Below the pieces are notes generated by a model. That model was not told where the DNA came from. It made no database searches and was given only the letters and a program-made list of their open reading frames with translations. Below, one piece after another: positions 1 through 7,294 of a DNA stretch of 38,782 bases (the stretch's first letter is position 1; each line of letters begins with the position of its first letter). The position numbers and the translations under genes were made by a program. Origin of the DNA: Oerskovia rustica (GTDB lineage Bacteria > Actinomycetota > Actinomycetes > Actinomycetales > Cellulomonadaceae); contig NZ_JACSQQ010000002.1 in NCBI RefSeq assembly GCF_014836555.1, positions 174,424-213,205 of the forward strand, in the 5' to 3' direction.

Positions 1-16
1 CACGAGCCGGGAGACG

Positions 17-56
17 CCGACGGCGCCCCGCACCGTGAGGTGCGAGGCGCCGTCGG
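17..56 (-). terminator. gltA terminator hairpin
   Basis: An inverted repeat starts 18 bases after the gltA stop. The outer stem is 17-27 with 46-56 (11 bp, CCGACGGCGCC pairing GGCGCCGTCGG) and the inner stem is 29-33 with 40-44 around a 6-base loop. There is no T tract, as is common in actinobacteria. The right arm carries the 13-mer GGCGCCGTCGGGC that recurs between other genes of the window. Confidence 0.7.
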
Positions 57-74
57 GCGGACGCGTGGGCGAGG

Positions 75-1373
75 TCAGCGACCGTCGACCGGCACGTACG
101 GGCGCTCGGTCGCACCCGTGTACACCTGGCGCGGGCGCCCGATCTTGGTCTGGGGGTCCTTCATCATCTCGCGCCACTGCGCGATCCAGCCGGGCATGCG
201 GCCCAGCGCGAACAGCGGCGTGAACATGGCCGGCGAGAAGCCCATGGCCTTGTAGATCAGGCCGGTGTAGAAGTCGACGTTCGGGTAGAGCTTGCGCTCG
301 ATGAAGTAGTCGTCGTTGAGCGCGATCTCCTCGAGACGCAGCGCGATGTCGAGGAGCTCGTCCTTCTTGCCGAGGGTCGAGAGGACCGCGTCGGCCTTGG
401 CCTTGACGATCGCGGCGCGCGGGTCGTAGTTCTTGTAGACCCGGTGCCCGAAGCCCATGAGCCGGACGCCGTCCTCCTTGTCCTTCACCTTCTTCATGAA
501 GGTGTCGACGTCGAAGTCGCTGTGCTGGATCTTGTCCAGCATCGACAGGACGGCCTCGTTCGCGCCACCGTGCAGCGGGCCCGAGAGGGCGTTGACCCCG
601 GCGGCGACCGAGGCGTAGAGGTTCGCGTGGCTTGAGCCCACGACGCGGACCGTCGAGGTCGAGCAGTTCTGCTCGTGGTCCGCGTGCAGGATGAGGAGCT
701 TGTCGAGCGCGTCGACCACGGTCGGGTCGGACTCGTACTTCTCGTAGGGCGTCGCGAAGGTCATGCGCAGGAAGTCGTCGACGTAGCCGCGCGAGTAGTC
801 CGGGTACAGCAGCGGCTCGCCCACGGCCCGGCGGTGGAGGTAGGACGTGATGGTCCGCGTCTTGGCCAGGAGCAGGACCGTCGCGAGCTCGACCGTGTCG
901 TCGTCGAACGGGTCGAGCGAGTCGGGGTAGAACGTCGACAGCGCGTTGATGGCCGAGGAGAGCACGGCCATGGGGTGCGCGTTGCGGGGGAACGTCCCCA
1001 TGAACGTCCGGAAGTCCTCGTGCACCAGGGTGTGGCGGTTGACGCGCTCGACGAACGCGTCGAGCGTGGGCCCGTCGGGGAGCTCTCCGTGGATCAGGAG
1101 GTATGCGACCTCGAGGAACGTCGACTTCTCGGCGAGCTGGTCGATCGGGTAGCCGCGGTAGCGCAGGATGCCCGCGTCGCCGTCGATGTACGTGATCTCC
1201 GACTCGCACGAGGCGGTGTTCATGAACCCGGGGTCCACGGTGACGAGCCCGGTCGACTTCAGCAACGAGGAGACGACGATGCCGTCGTTGCCCTCGGACG
1301 CTGCGACCACGGGCAGGTCCTGGCTCGATTCGTTGACGACGAGCCGAACTGTCGCCTGCTGGGTGGTGGTCAT
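75..1373 (-). CDS. gltA: Citrate synthase
   Basis: Type II (hexameric-family) citrate synthase of 432 residues, the usual length. It condenses oxaloacetate and acetyl-CoA in the cytoplasm at the entry of the TCA cycle. The three catalytic positions are visible: the His of GPLHGGANE, the His of MGFGHRVYKNYDPRA and the Asp of PNVDFYTGLIY. The N-terminus has the beta-rich extension of this type (TVRLVVNES). I chose the ATG at 1373 because AAGGAAGG lies just upstream; an in-frame ATG at 1400 would add nine residues but has no comparable site. The gene is monocistronic between a terminator and a 268-base upstream region with a CRP/GlxR-type palindrome. Confidence 0.97.
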   Translation of the reverse strand: MTTTQQATVRLVVNESSQDLPVVAASEGNDGIVVSSLLKSTGLVTVDPGFMNTASCESEITYIDGDAGILRYRGYPIDQLAEKSTFLEVAYLLIHGELPDGPTLDAFVERVNRHTLVHEDFRTFMGTFPRNAHPMAVLSSAINALSTFYPDSLDPFDDDTVELATVLLLAKTRTITSYLHRRAVGEPLLYPDYSRGYVDDFLRMTFATPYEKYESDPTVVDALDKLLILHADHEQNCSTSTVRVVGSSHANLYASVAAGVNALSGPLHGGANEAVLSMLDKIQHSDFDVDTFMKKVKDKEDGVRLMGFGHRVYKNYDPRAAIVKAKADAVLSTLGKKDELLDIALRLEEIALNDDYFIERKLYPNVDFYTGLIYKAMGFSPAMFTPLFALGRMPGWIAQWREMMKDPQTKIGRPRQVYTGATERPYVPVDGR

Positions 1374-1505
1374 GTCTTCCTTCCTTGCGCGCTGCCGCAC
1401 CCCCTGCGGGTGGCTGCGCGTGTCTTTCGTGGTGTCGCTGCGAGATCGTCACCTGTCCGGCCCGGGTGGATGGCCGAGAACGTCGGACAGCATTGGCCTG
1501 CGTCG

Positions 1506-1535
1506 ACGGTACTCGCTTCACCCACACGTGACCAA
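1506..1535 (-). promoter_or_regulatory. Candidate gltA promoter
   Basis: On the minus strand TTGGTC (1535-1530) is followed after 18 bases by TACCGT (1511-1506), a fair -35/-10 pair that would give a leader of about 125 bases for gltA. The -35 lies inside an inverted repeat, GTGACC-N10-GGTCAC (1528-1549), which could be an operator. This is a consensus reading only. Confidence 0.35.
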
Positions 1536-1565
1536 TCTGGAACGGTCACAAAACCGCCACGCGGG

Positions 1566-1581
1566 TGTGATGCGAGTCACA
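1566..1581. promoter_or_regulatory. CRP/GlxR-type operator upstream of gltA
   Basis: TGTGA-N6-TCACA is a perfect match to the CRP/GlxR consensus. It lies about 190 bases upstream of the gltA start and about 75 bases upstream of the inferred transcription start. GlxR, the cAMP-binding CRP homologue, is known to control gltA in Corynebacterium. That the same holds here is inference. Confidence 0.6.
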
Positions 1582-1641
1582 GGCGAGAACGTGGAGGGAT
1601 TGCACCAACAATCTCTCCATGACCATGAGGCCGTCGTGCAG

Positions 1642-2778
1642 CTACCGGCCGGAGAGCCGGGCCGCAGCCTCGTGCACCCTCTCGTCGCCCGCGGTGAGGG
1701 CGACCCGCACGTGCCCCGCGGCCGCCGGGCCGTAGAACGCGCCCGGACCCACGAGGATCCCGAGGTCGGCGAGGTCCCCCACGACCGACCAGCAGTCCCC
1801 CTGCTCGTCCGCCGCGCCCGCGGGGCGCGACCACAGGTAGAGCCCCGCCTGGGAGCCGTCGACCTGCAGCCCGACCTCTCCGAGCGCGGGCAGCAGCACG
1901 TCCCGACGGCGCCGGTAGACCTCGCGCTGCGCCGCGACGTGCGCGTCGTCCGTGAGAGCCGCGACCATGGCCGCCTGGACCGGCGCGGGCACGATCATGC
2001 CCAGGTGCTTGCGCGTCGTCAGCAGGTCCGCGACGACCGCCGGGTCGCCCGCGACGAACGCGGCCCGGTACCCCGCGAGGTTCGACTGCTTCGACAGCGA
2101 GTACGCCGCGAGCAGGCCCTGCGTCGAGCCCCCGCTCACCCGCGGGTCGAGGATGCTCGGCACCCCCTGGCTCGCGAACGGCTCCTCCCACGCGAGCTCG
2201 GCATAGCACTCGTCGCTCACGACGAGCGCCCCGATCTCGCGGGCCGCCGCCACGACGCGCGCGAGCTCCTCGACGCCCAGGACCTCCCCCGTCGGGTTGC
2301 CCGGCGAGTTGACCCAGACGAGCCGCACGTCGCTGCGCCCGGCCCAGTCCTCGACCCGGTCCGTCGCGAGCGGGGTCGCCCCGGCGAGGCGCGCGCCGAC
2401 GTCGTACGTCGGGTAGGCCGTGGCGGGGTGCACGACGACGTCCCCCGGTCCCAGCCTCAGCAGCGAGGGCAGCAGACCGACGAGCTCCTTGGAGCCCACC
2501 GTGGGCAGGACCGCGTCGGGGTCGAGCCCGGGCACGCCGCGACGGCGGTCGAACCAGCCCACGACGGCCTCGCGCAGCGCGGAGGTCCCGTGCGTGGTCG
2601 GGTAGCCGTGCGCGTCGCCGGCTGCGGCGAGCGCGTCACGGACGACGGCAGGGGTCGGGTCCACCGGCGTGCCGATCGACAGGTCGACGATGCCTCGCGG
2701 GTGCGCGCGTGCACGCTCCGCGTAGGGCAAGAGTGAGTCCCACGGGTAGGCGAGGCCCCCCAGGTCGGCGAATCCCAT
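1642..2778 (-). CDS. dapC: Succinyldiaminopimelate transaminase (DapC-type)
   Basis: Class I/II PLP-dependent aminotransferase of 378 residues. Family members in actinobacteria transfer the amino group to N-succinyl-2-amino-6-ketopimelate in lysine and meso-DAP synthesis. Visible motifs are YPTTHGTSALREAV near residue 60, WVNSPGNPTGEV (substrate and cofactor contacts), VVSDECYAELAW with the PLP-pyridine Asp, and SLSKQSNLAGYR with the Schiff-base lysine. A C-terminal GHVRVALT carries the carboxylate-binding Arg. It starts 16 bases after the ferredoxin stop, so the two are probably co-transcribed. The fdxA-dapC pairing is common in actinobacteria and supports the DapC call over a generic aspartate aminotransferase. 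Confidence 0.9.
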   Translation of the reverse strand: MGFADLGGLAYPWDSLLPYAERARAHPRGIVDLSIGTPVDPTPAVVRDALAAAGDAHGYPTTHGTSALREAVVGWFDRRRGVPGLDPDAVLPTVGSKELVGLLPSLLRLGPGDVVVHPATAYPTYDVGARLAGATPLATDRVEDWAGRSDVRLVWVNSPGNPTGEVLGVEELARVVAAAREIGALVVSDECYAELAWEEPFASQGVPSILDPRVSGGSTQGLLAAYSLSKQSNLAGYRAAFVAGDPAVVADLLTTRKHLGMIVPAPVQAAMVAALTDDAHVAAQREVYRRRRDVLLPALGEVGLQVDGSQAGLYLWSRPAGAADEQGDCWSVVGDLADLGILVGPGAFYGPAAAGHVRVALTAGDERVHEAAARLSGR

Positions 2779-2794
2779 GCTCCGCTGCCCGCGC

Positions 2795-3112
2795 TCAGGC
2801 CTGCGGGGCCAGGGCCGCGATCATCGGGTCGTCCTTCTCGATCATGCCCATCTTCGCCGCACCACCCGGCGACCCCAGATCGTCGAAGAACTCCACGTTC
2901 GCCCGGTAGTAGTCGCTCCACTCCGACGGCACGTCGTCCTCGTAGTAGATCGCCTCCACCGGACACACCGGCTCGCACGCACCACAGTCCACGCACTCGT
3001 CCGGATGGATGTACAACGACCGCTTGCCCTCATAGATGCAGTCGACCGGACACTCCTCGATGCACGCCTTGTCCTTCACGTCCACACAAGGCTGAGCAAT
3101 CACGTACGTCAC
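2795..3112 (-). CDS. fdxA: 7Fe ferredoxin (3Fe-4S plus 4Fe-4S)
   Basis: A 105-residue FdxA-type ferredoxin, an electron carrier in the cytoplasm. The N-terminal half has QPCVDVKDKACIEECPVDC and the second half CVDCGACEPVCPVEAI, which is the cysteine pattern of one 3Fe-4S and one 4Fe-4S centre. An acidic C-terminal tail (YYEDDVPSEW and on) is normal for the actinobacterial family. The start is a GTG at 3112 with AAAGGGA upstream. It is the first gene of a pair with dapC and is divergent from the SH3-like gene at 3205. Which enzyme it feeds cannot be read from the neighbours. Confidence 0.95.
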   Translation of the reverse strand: MTYVIAQPCVDVKDKACIEECPVDCIYEGKRSLYIHPDECVDCGACEPVCPVEAIYYEDDVPSEWSDYYRANVEFFDDLGSPGGAAKMGMIEKDDPMIAALAPQA

Positions 3113-3204
3113 GTCGGAGGTTCCCTTTCACCTGCTGCACCGAGCACTTCCCCCTAGTATCGCTCAGGAACGGGGCATCCCGGCCATCGGCGGACGAAGA
3201 GAGC

Positions 3205-3534
3205 GTGAGCACGACGATGAACTCCACCCCGCGCCCGGCGCTCGACCCGCAGTGGGCCACCTGGCCCCCGGGCGCTCGCGTCGTGGTCCGGCGACGCCTC
3301 ACGCCGGACGAGGCGCGCGCCACCCAGGCCCCCGCGACCGGGGAGGCGAAGTCGGTGACCGACGTGATCGGGATCGTCCTGTCGGTCTCCCCCGGCGCCT
3401 CGATCACCCTGCGCACCGACGCAGGCGGCTCGCACGAGTCGGTCGAGGTGACGATCCCCGCCGAGCAGCTCGTGGCCGCCAAGCGGATCCCACCCCGGCC
3501 GCCTCGCAGGCTGCCGCGTCAGCCGGTCGACTGA
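3205..3534 (+). CDS. Small protein with Rv0428c-type SH3-like domain
   Basis: A 109-residue protein. Residues 19-100 (WPPGARVVVRRRL, then TDVIGIVLSV, ITLRTD, VTIPAEQLVAAKRIPPRP) resemble the SH3-like domain found at the N-terminus of actinobacterial GNAT acetyltransferases of the Rv0428c kind. Here no acetyltransferase follows: the frame stops six bases before a RidA-family gene on the other strand. It could be a free adaptor domain or the remnant of a longer protein; conserved spacing and codon use argue for a real gene. The start is GTG at 3205 with GAAGAGAG nearby; an ATG four codons later is the alternative. I cannot assign a partner. Confidence 0.75.
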   Translation: MSTTMNSTPRPALDPQWATWPPGARVVVRRRLTPDEARATQAPATGEAKSVTDVIGIVLSVSPGASITLRTDAGGSHESVEVTIPAEQLVAAKRIPPRPPRRLPRQPVD

Positions 3535-3539
3535 CCGTC

Positions 3540-3941
3540 TCAGGCGGGGACGACCGCCGCGATCGCGCTCACCTCGATGAGCGCACCGGGCACGCCCAGG
3601 CCCGCGACGCGCGCGGCCGTCACGAGCGGCGGCACCCCCGGCCCGGCGAGCCGGGGCGCGATCGCGCCGTAGGCCGCGCCCAGGTCGGCGTCCTCGACCA
3701 GCAGCACCGTCCACTGCACGACGTCGGCGAGCGTGGCACCCGCCGCCTCGAGCGCGACGCTCACGTTGTCGATGGTCCGGACCGACTGCTCGGCGACGTC
3801 GTCCGAGACGACCGCCCCCGTGTCGTCGACGCCGTTCTGGCCGCCGACGTAGATGGTCGTGGCGCCCGGCGGGACGATCGCGACATGGCTGAACGCCGGG
3901 CTCACGACGAGCCCGGCCGGCTGAATCCGTGTGATCTCCAT
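3540..3941 (-). CDS. RidA/YjgF family protein lacking the usual arginine
   Basis: A 133-residue RidA-superfamily protein. Matching segments are IYVGGQNGVDDTGAVVSDDVAEQSVRTIDNVSVALEAAGATLADVVQWTVLL and the C-terminal ALIEVSAIAAVVP. Canonical RidA hydrolyses 2-aminoacrylate and related enamines and needs an arginine in the PARSxV segment. Here that segment reads PLVTAARVAGL, so the arginine appears to be missing, as in the other Rid subgroups without proven deaminase activity. The start is the ATG at 3941; a longer frame begins at 4037 but crosses the hairpin at 4030-4058. It lies downstream of the tyrA operon but behind that terminator, so it probably has its own promoter. Confidence 0.85.
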   Translation of the reverse strand: MEITRIQPAGLVVSPAFSHVAIVPPGATTIYVGGQNGVDDTGAVVSDDVAEQSVRTIDNVSVALEAAGATLADVVQWTVLLVEDADLGAAYGAIAPRLAGPGVPPLVTAARVAGLGVPGALIEVSAIAAVVPA

Positions 3942-4029
3942 GACGCCCACGGTTCCACCCACCACCGACACACGCGCGGCGTGCGGCAGGCGGCGGGCGG
4001 CGGGCGGCCTGCACGCGACCGCATCTCCG

Positions 4030-4058
4030 CCCGGCACGCCCGTGGTAGGCGTGCCGGG
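4030..4058 (-). terminator. Terminator of the pheA-tyrA operon
   Basis: A perfect 11-bp stem (4030-4040 with 4048-4058, CCCGGCACGCC with GGCGTGCCGGG) closes a 7-base loop 11 bases after the tyrA stop. It separates tyrA from the RidA-family gene. Confidence 0.75.
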
Positions 4059-4069
4059 CGCGTGGAGCC

Positions 4070-5176
4070 CTAGCGCGCGAGCTCCACCAGGTCATCGTGC
4101 ACCGCGACGACCGCCCACCCCCCGAGAGCGAGCTCGACGAGCTCGGAGAACCACTCCGGCTCTCCGAGGTCGACCGACAACCGCTCCGTCCCGACGCCGT
4201 CCGCACCACCCGGCGTCGCTGACCCGCCCGGCGGCAGCGACGCCGTCGGCAGGGGCCCCGTCGGCAGCGACCCGCCAGGTGCCGCGGGCACGACCGCGGC
4301 CGCTCCCTGGGGCTGCCACGTCGCCCGGACGTCGTCGGCCCGGTCGAAGAACTCCGTCGTGGCGGCGTTCGCCTCCAGCGCCGTCGCGAGCGCCTCGAGG
4401 TCGCGCGCCGCGAGCCGCAGCGCCGGAGCGACCCAGCCGGCGTTCTCGGTGAGCATGGCCTCGGTCCGACGTGGGTCCGTCCGACCCACGCGCGTCCCGT
4501 CCCGGAAGCTCCCTGCGGCCAGCGCCAGCGCCACCTCCCGGACCGGGGCGGCGGACACGAGGTTGAGCAGCTCGATCGCGAACGCGTGCGGGACATGGCT
4601 GATGAGCGCTGCGGCTTCGTCGTGCACGTCGTCGGTCAGCACGAAGGCGCGACCGCCCGCGGCGCCCGTCACGAGCGCCAGCACGGTCGCGAGCGGCTCG
4701 GCGCGGGTCCTGTCGGTGACCGTGACGGCCCACCGAGCCCCGTCGAGCAGCCCCGCCGACGACGCGGCGAACCCCGACGCCTCGGTCCCGGCCATGGGGT
4801 GCGCGCCGACGTACCGGTCCCCCAGGCCGCACCCCTCCAGGACCTCGCGTACCGGCCCCTTGACGGACCCGACGTCCGTGACGACCGTCGTCGCCGGCAG
4901 GTGCCGGGCGACCCCGGTCGCCACGGGGCGCACGGCCCGCAGCGGGACCGCGAGGACCAGGACCTCCGGGGCCGACACGCACAACGACTCGACGTCCTCG
5001 ACCACCCAGATCCCGGCGTCCGCAGCCTGCGCCCGCGTCTCGGCCGAGGCGTCGTACCCCGTGACCGTCACGCCCTCGCGGGCCAGACGCCGGGCCAGCG
5101 ACCCGCCGATGAGCCCGAGCCCCAGGACGGCGACCGTCCGAGGGCCGTCGCGGTACGCAGCCTCGTCGCGCCTCAC
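4070..5176 (-). CDS. tyrA: Prephenate dehydrogenase
   Basis: A 368-residue enzyme that oxidatively decarboxylates prephenate to 4-hydroxyphenylpyruvate in tyrosine synthesis. The N-terminal Rossmann motif is VAVLGLGLIGGSLARRLA; then TDVGSVKGPV, the catalytic-region GAHPMAGTEASGF and the C-terminal helical ISHVPHAFA and SFRDGTRVGRTDP. After about residue 285 there is a proline- and glycine-rich linker and a short tail (EPEWFSELVELALGGWAVVAVHDDLVE) in place of a recognisable ACT domain. The start is the GTG at 5176, whose GTGA overlaps the pheA stop by four bases, indicating coupled translation. The longer open frame upstream runs inside pheA and is not used. Confidence 0.93.
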   Translation of the reverse strand: MRRDEAAYRDGPRTVAVLGLGLIGGSLARRLAREGVTVTGYDASAETRAQAADAGIWVVEDVESLCVSAPEVLVLAVPLRAVRPVATGVARHLPATTVVTDVGSVKGPVREVLEGCGLGDRYVGAHPMAGTEASGFAASSAGLLDGARWAVTVTDRTRAEPLATVLALVTGAAGGRAFVLTDDVHDEAAALISHVPHAFAIELLNLVSAAPVREVALALAAGSFRDGTRVGRTDPRRTEAMLTENAGWVAPALRLAARDLEALATALEANAATTEFFDRADDVRATWQPQGAAAVVPAAPGGSLPTGPLPTASLPPGGSATPGGADGVGTERLSVDLGEPEWFSELVELALGGWAVVAVHDDLVELAR

Positions 5177-6174
5177 GCCCACAGCAGCCCCCGGTCGAGC
5201 TCGTCGGCCCCGGCCCCTGCCCGGACCGACCCCACCGGGACGTGGTCGGTGGACAGCGCCTCGTCGAGCTCCCCCCGCGCCGGGAAGACCCCCAGCGTCT
5301 TGACCGAGTCCCCCGCCCGGAGCAGCCCGTCGAGGACCTCGCGCACGGCAGGCTCCCAGGGTGCGGCGTCGACCGTCAGGACGAACACGTACTTGCCCTC
5401 GAGCGCCTTGAGCGGGCGCGTGATGAGGCTCGACAGGTTCACGCCCCCCGCCCCGAACGCCTGAGTGATCCTCGCCAGCACACCGGGCCCCGTGACGTGC
5501 GGCGTCAGCGCGAGCATGGTGCGCCACTGGGCGTCCGCCCCGCCCGCCCGTGCGGCGGCGAGGGCGACCTGCGCCCGGTCGCGTCGGACGATCGTCAGGA
5601 ACCTCGTCCGTGCGCCGCGGAAGTCCTCGACCCGGGCCTCGAGCAGGTCGAGGCCGTACAGCTCGCCGCAGATGGCAGGACCGATCGCGATCTGGTGCTC
5701 GGTCGCGTCACGGCACGCCGCAGCGTTGGACGACGCCGGGACGGGGACCGCGCCCGACCGCACCACGAAGTCCTGGCACTGGGCCAGCCCGTGCGGGTGA
5801 GCCGTGACCTCGGTCAGCTCACCGTGCCCCGGGCGGACGAACGCGTCGAACGTGATCTCCAGGACCACCTCGTCGATCGCGACGACGTCCTCGCTGCCCA
5901 CGATCGCGTCGAGCGACGGGACCACGTACCCCTCGACCGAGTTCTCGATCGCCACGATGCCGTGGTCGAGCTCTCCCGAGGCGACCCCCGCGTAGACGTC
6001 GGTCACGGTCGGCACCGGGACGAGCTCGACGTCCGCGCCGCCGTCCGTGCCGTCGCCACCCCGGGCGAGCGACGTCGTCGGGCCTGCTCCCGCGGCTGCC
6101 TGCGTGCGCACCCACCGGACCGCCGCCTGGTGCGTGAACGTCCCCTCCGGCCCGAGGTAGGCGACCCTGGTCAC
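5173..6174 (-). CDS. pheA: Prephenate dehydratase
   Basis: A 333-residue monofunctional prephenate dehydratase that makes phenylpyruvate in phenylalanine synthesis. The N-terminus is VAYLGPEGTFTHQAA; then GIVAIENSVEGYV, HPHGLAQCQ, SSNAAA and the catalytic GARTRFLTI (TRF motif). A C-terminal ACT domain (about residues 205-285) shows GVNLSSLITRPLK and GKYVFVLTVD, the phenylalanine-binding region for feedback control. The start is the GTG at 6174, overlapping the stop of the upstream gene as GTGA; tyrA overlaps its own stop in the same way. No chorismate mutase domain is fused to it. Confidence 0.95.
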   Translation of the reverse strand: MTRVAYLGPEGTFTHQAAVRWVRTQAAAGAGPTTSLARGGDGTDGGADVELVPVPTVTDVYAGVASGELDHGIVAIENSVEGYVVPSLDAIVGSEDVVAIDEVVLEITFDAFVRPGHGELTEVTAHPHGLAQCQDFVVRSGAVPVPASSNAAACRDATEHQIAIGPAICGELYGLDLLEARVEDFRGARTRFLTIVRRDRAQVALAAARAGGADAQWRTMLALTPHVTGPGVLARITQAFGAGGVNLSSLITRPLKALEGKYVFVLTVDAAPWEPAVREVLDGLLRAGDSVKTLGVFPARGELDEALSTDHVPVGSVRAGAGADELDRGLLWA

Positions 6175-7058
6175 GAGCCCACGTGCTCCGGCGCCCACTG
6201 CGGGGCCAGGGCGTCCGGCCCCGGGACGAACTCCCGGCCCGGGAGGACCGCGAGCACCCGGTGGGCGACGTCGCGCGAGGACAGCTCGGCGATGAGCCCG
6301 GTCAGCACCGAGGCGTCGGGGCACGAGAAGGACGAGAAGAAGATGTGCGGGCCCGCCGACGAGCGGTGGCTGCGCAGGTGCTGCATGTCGATCCCGCTCT
6401 CTGCGATGACCGAGAGGGTCTGCTGGAGCGAGCCGCGGTGGTCGTCGCGCGGGCCGAACGCGAACCAGACCTGTGCCTCGCCCGCGAACTCCGGTGCGGG
6501 ACGACGGGCCTCGACCAGGCCGTACCAGATCGGCGCGCCCGCGCTCAGGCGCGCGCTGCCGGGGATCTCCTCCCATCCGGCCGGGATCTCCGAGCGCTCG
6601 ACGACGAGCGTCCCGCTGGGCCCCGCCAGGGCGATCCTCTCGTCGAGCGCGGTCCGTGACGGGACGAGGCGGGGGTTCGCCCCCAGCGTCCGCAGGACGT
6701 GACGGCAGTCGCGCATGCCGGCCTCGTCGACGACGACGCTGCCCGTGGACTGCCCCGGGCGACCGGCCCACACCCACTGCGCGGGGACCGCGACCGCGGA
6801 CGTGATGACCAGCGACGGCGCCGCGGCCAGCAGCGCACGCTCGAGGTCGTGGGACGGCTGCGCCGGGTGGCCGATGTGCACGACCGCAGCCAGGTCGTCG
6901 ATGCTCGCGACCGTCGCGAGGGTCGTCGACGTGGACCCCAGGTCCAGCAGGTCGTCCGCCCCCGTGCCCGCGGGCCAGCCGTCCGCGCCGTGCCACTTCG
7001 CGATCTGTGCGGCGAGCCGTGCGTGGGCCCCCGACTCGCGTTCACTACGTCCGAGCAT
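6171..7058 (-). CDS. Prephenate-dehydratase-like protein with ACT domain, catalytic motif absent
   Basis: A 295-residue protein, first gene of the operon with pheA and tyrA. Its C-terminal part resembles an ACT domain: GSLQQTLSVIAESGIDMQHLRSHRSSAGPHIFFSSFS matches the PheA segment with GVNLSSLITRP and GKYVFVL. The preceding part follows the dehydratase fold: EAGMRDCRHVLRTLGA parallels HPHGLAQCQDFVVRSGA of PheA, and RTALDERIALAG parallels SSNAAACRDA. The catalytic TRF is replaced by a segment reading AQVWFAFGP, and the ENSVEG motif is not present. I read it as a pseudoenzyme, possibly a phenylalanine sensor or partner of PheA. The start ATG at 7058 has GAGGAC upstream. No chorismate mutase motif is seen. 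Confidence 0.85.
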   Translation of the reverse strand: MLGRSERESGAHARLAAQIAKWHGADGWPAGTGADDLLDLGSTSTTLATVASIDDLAAVVHIGHPAQPSHDLERALLAAAPSLVITSAVAVPAQWVWAGRPGQSTGSVVVDEAGMRDCRHVLRTLGANPRLVPSRTALDERIALAGPSGTLVVERSEIPAGWEEIPGSARLSAGAPIWYGLVEARRPAPEFAGEAQVWFAFGPRDDHRGSLQQTLSVIAESGIDMQHLRSHRSSAGPHIFFSSFSCPDASVLTGLIAELSSRDVAHRVLAVLPGREFVPGPDALAPQWAPEHVGS

Positions 7059-7217
7059 CGAGTGTCCTCGCCCTGCCTCTCGCGGTTGCCGCGTGTGCGC
7101 GGCGCCTGTCAGCGTCCGACGAGCAGTCTAGCGGCGGGCCCCCTGCCGACGGGGAGCGCGAGCTCCCCTGAGACGCAGGGGCCCGCCCGCCGGCCGTCGC
7201 CCGCACCCGGAAGCGAC

Positions 7218-7251
7218 GAGCGGGCCGAGACCCGTCGGTCTCGACCCGCTC
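7218..7251 (-). terminator. Terminator after the VanW-family gene
   Basis: Arms 7218-7232 and 7237-7251 form a stem of 14 pairs with one mismatch around a CGTC loop, 43 bases after the stop at 7295. There is no T tract. It separates this gene from the dehydratase-like operon. Confidence 0.75.
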
Positions 7252-7294
7252 ACCTCAACCGGACGCGTACCGGCGGAGGTCCGTCACTGCGGGC

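Noticed and set aside
6171-7058. A chorismate mutase to complete the aromatic operon
   Set aside because: There is no AroQ-type helix pattern with the conserved Arg and Glu residues, and the similarity is to PheA itself.
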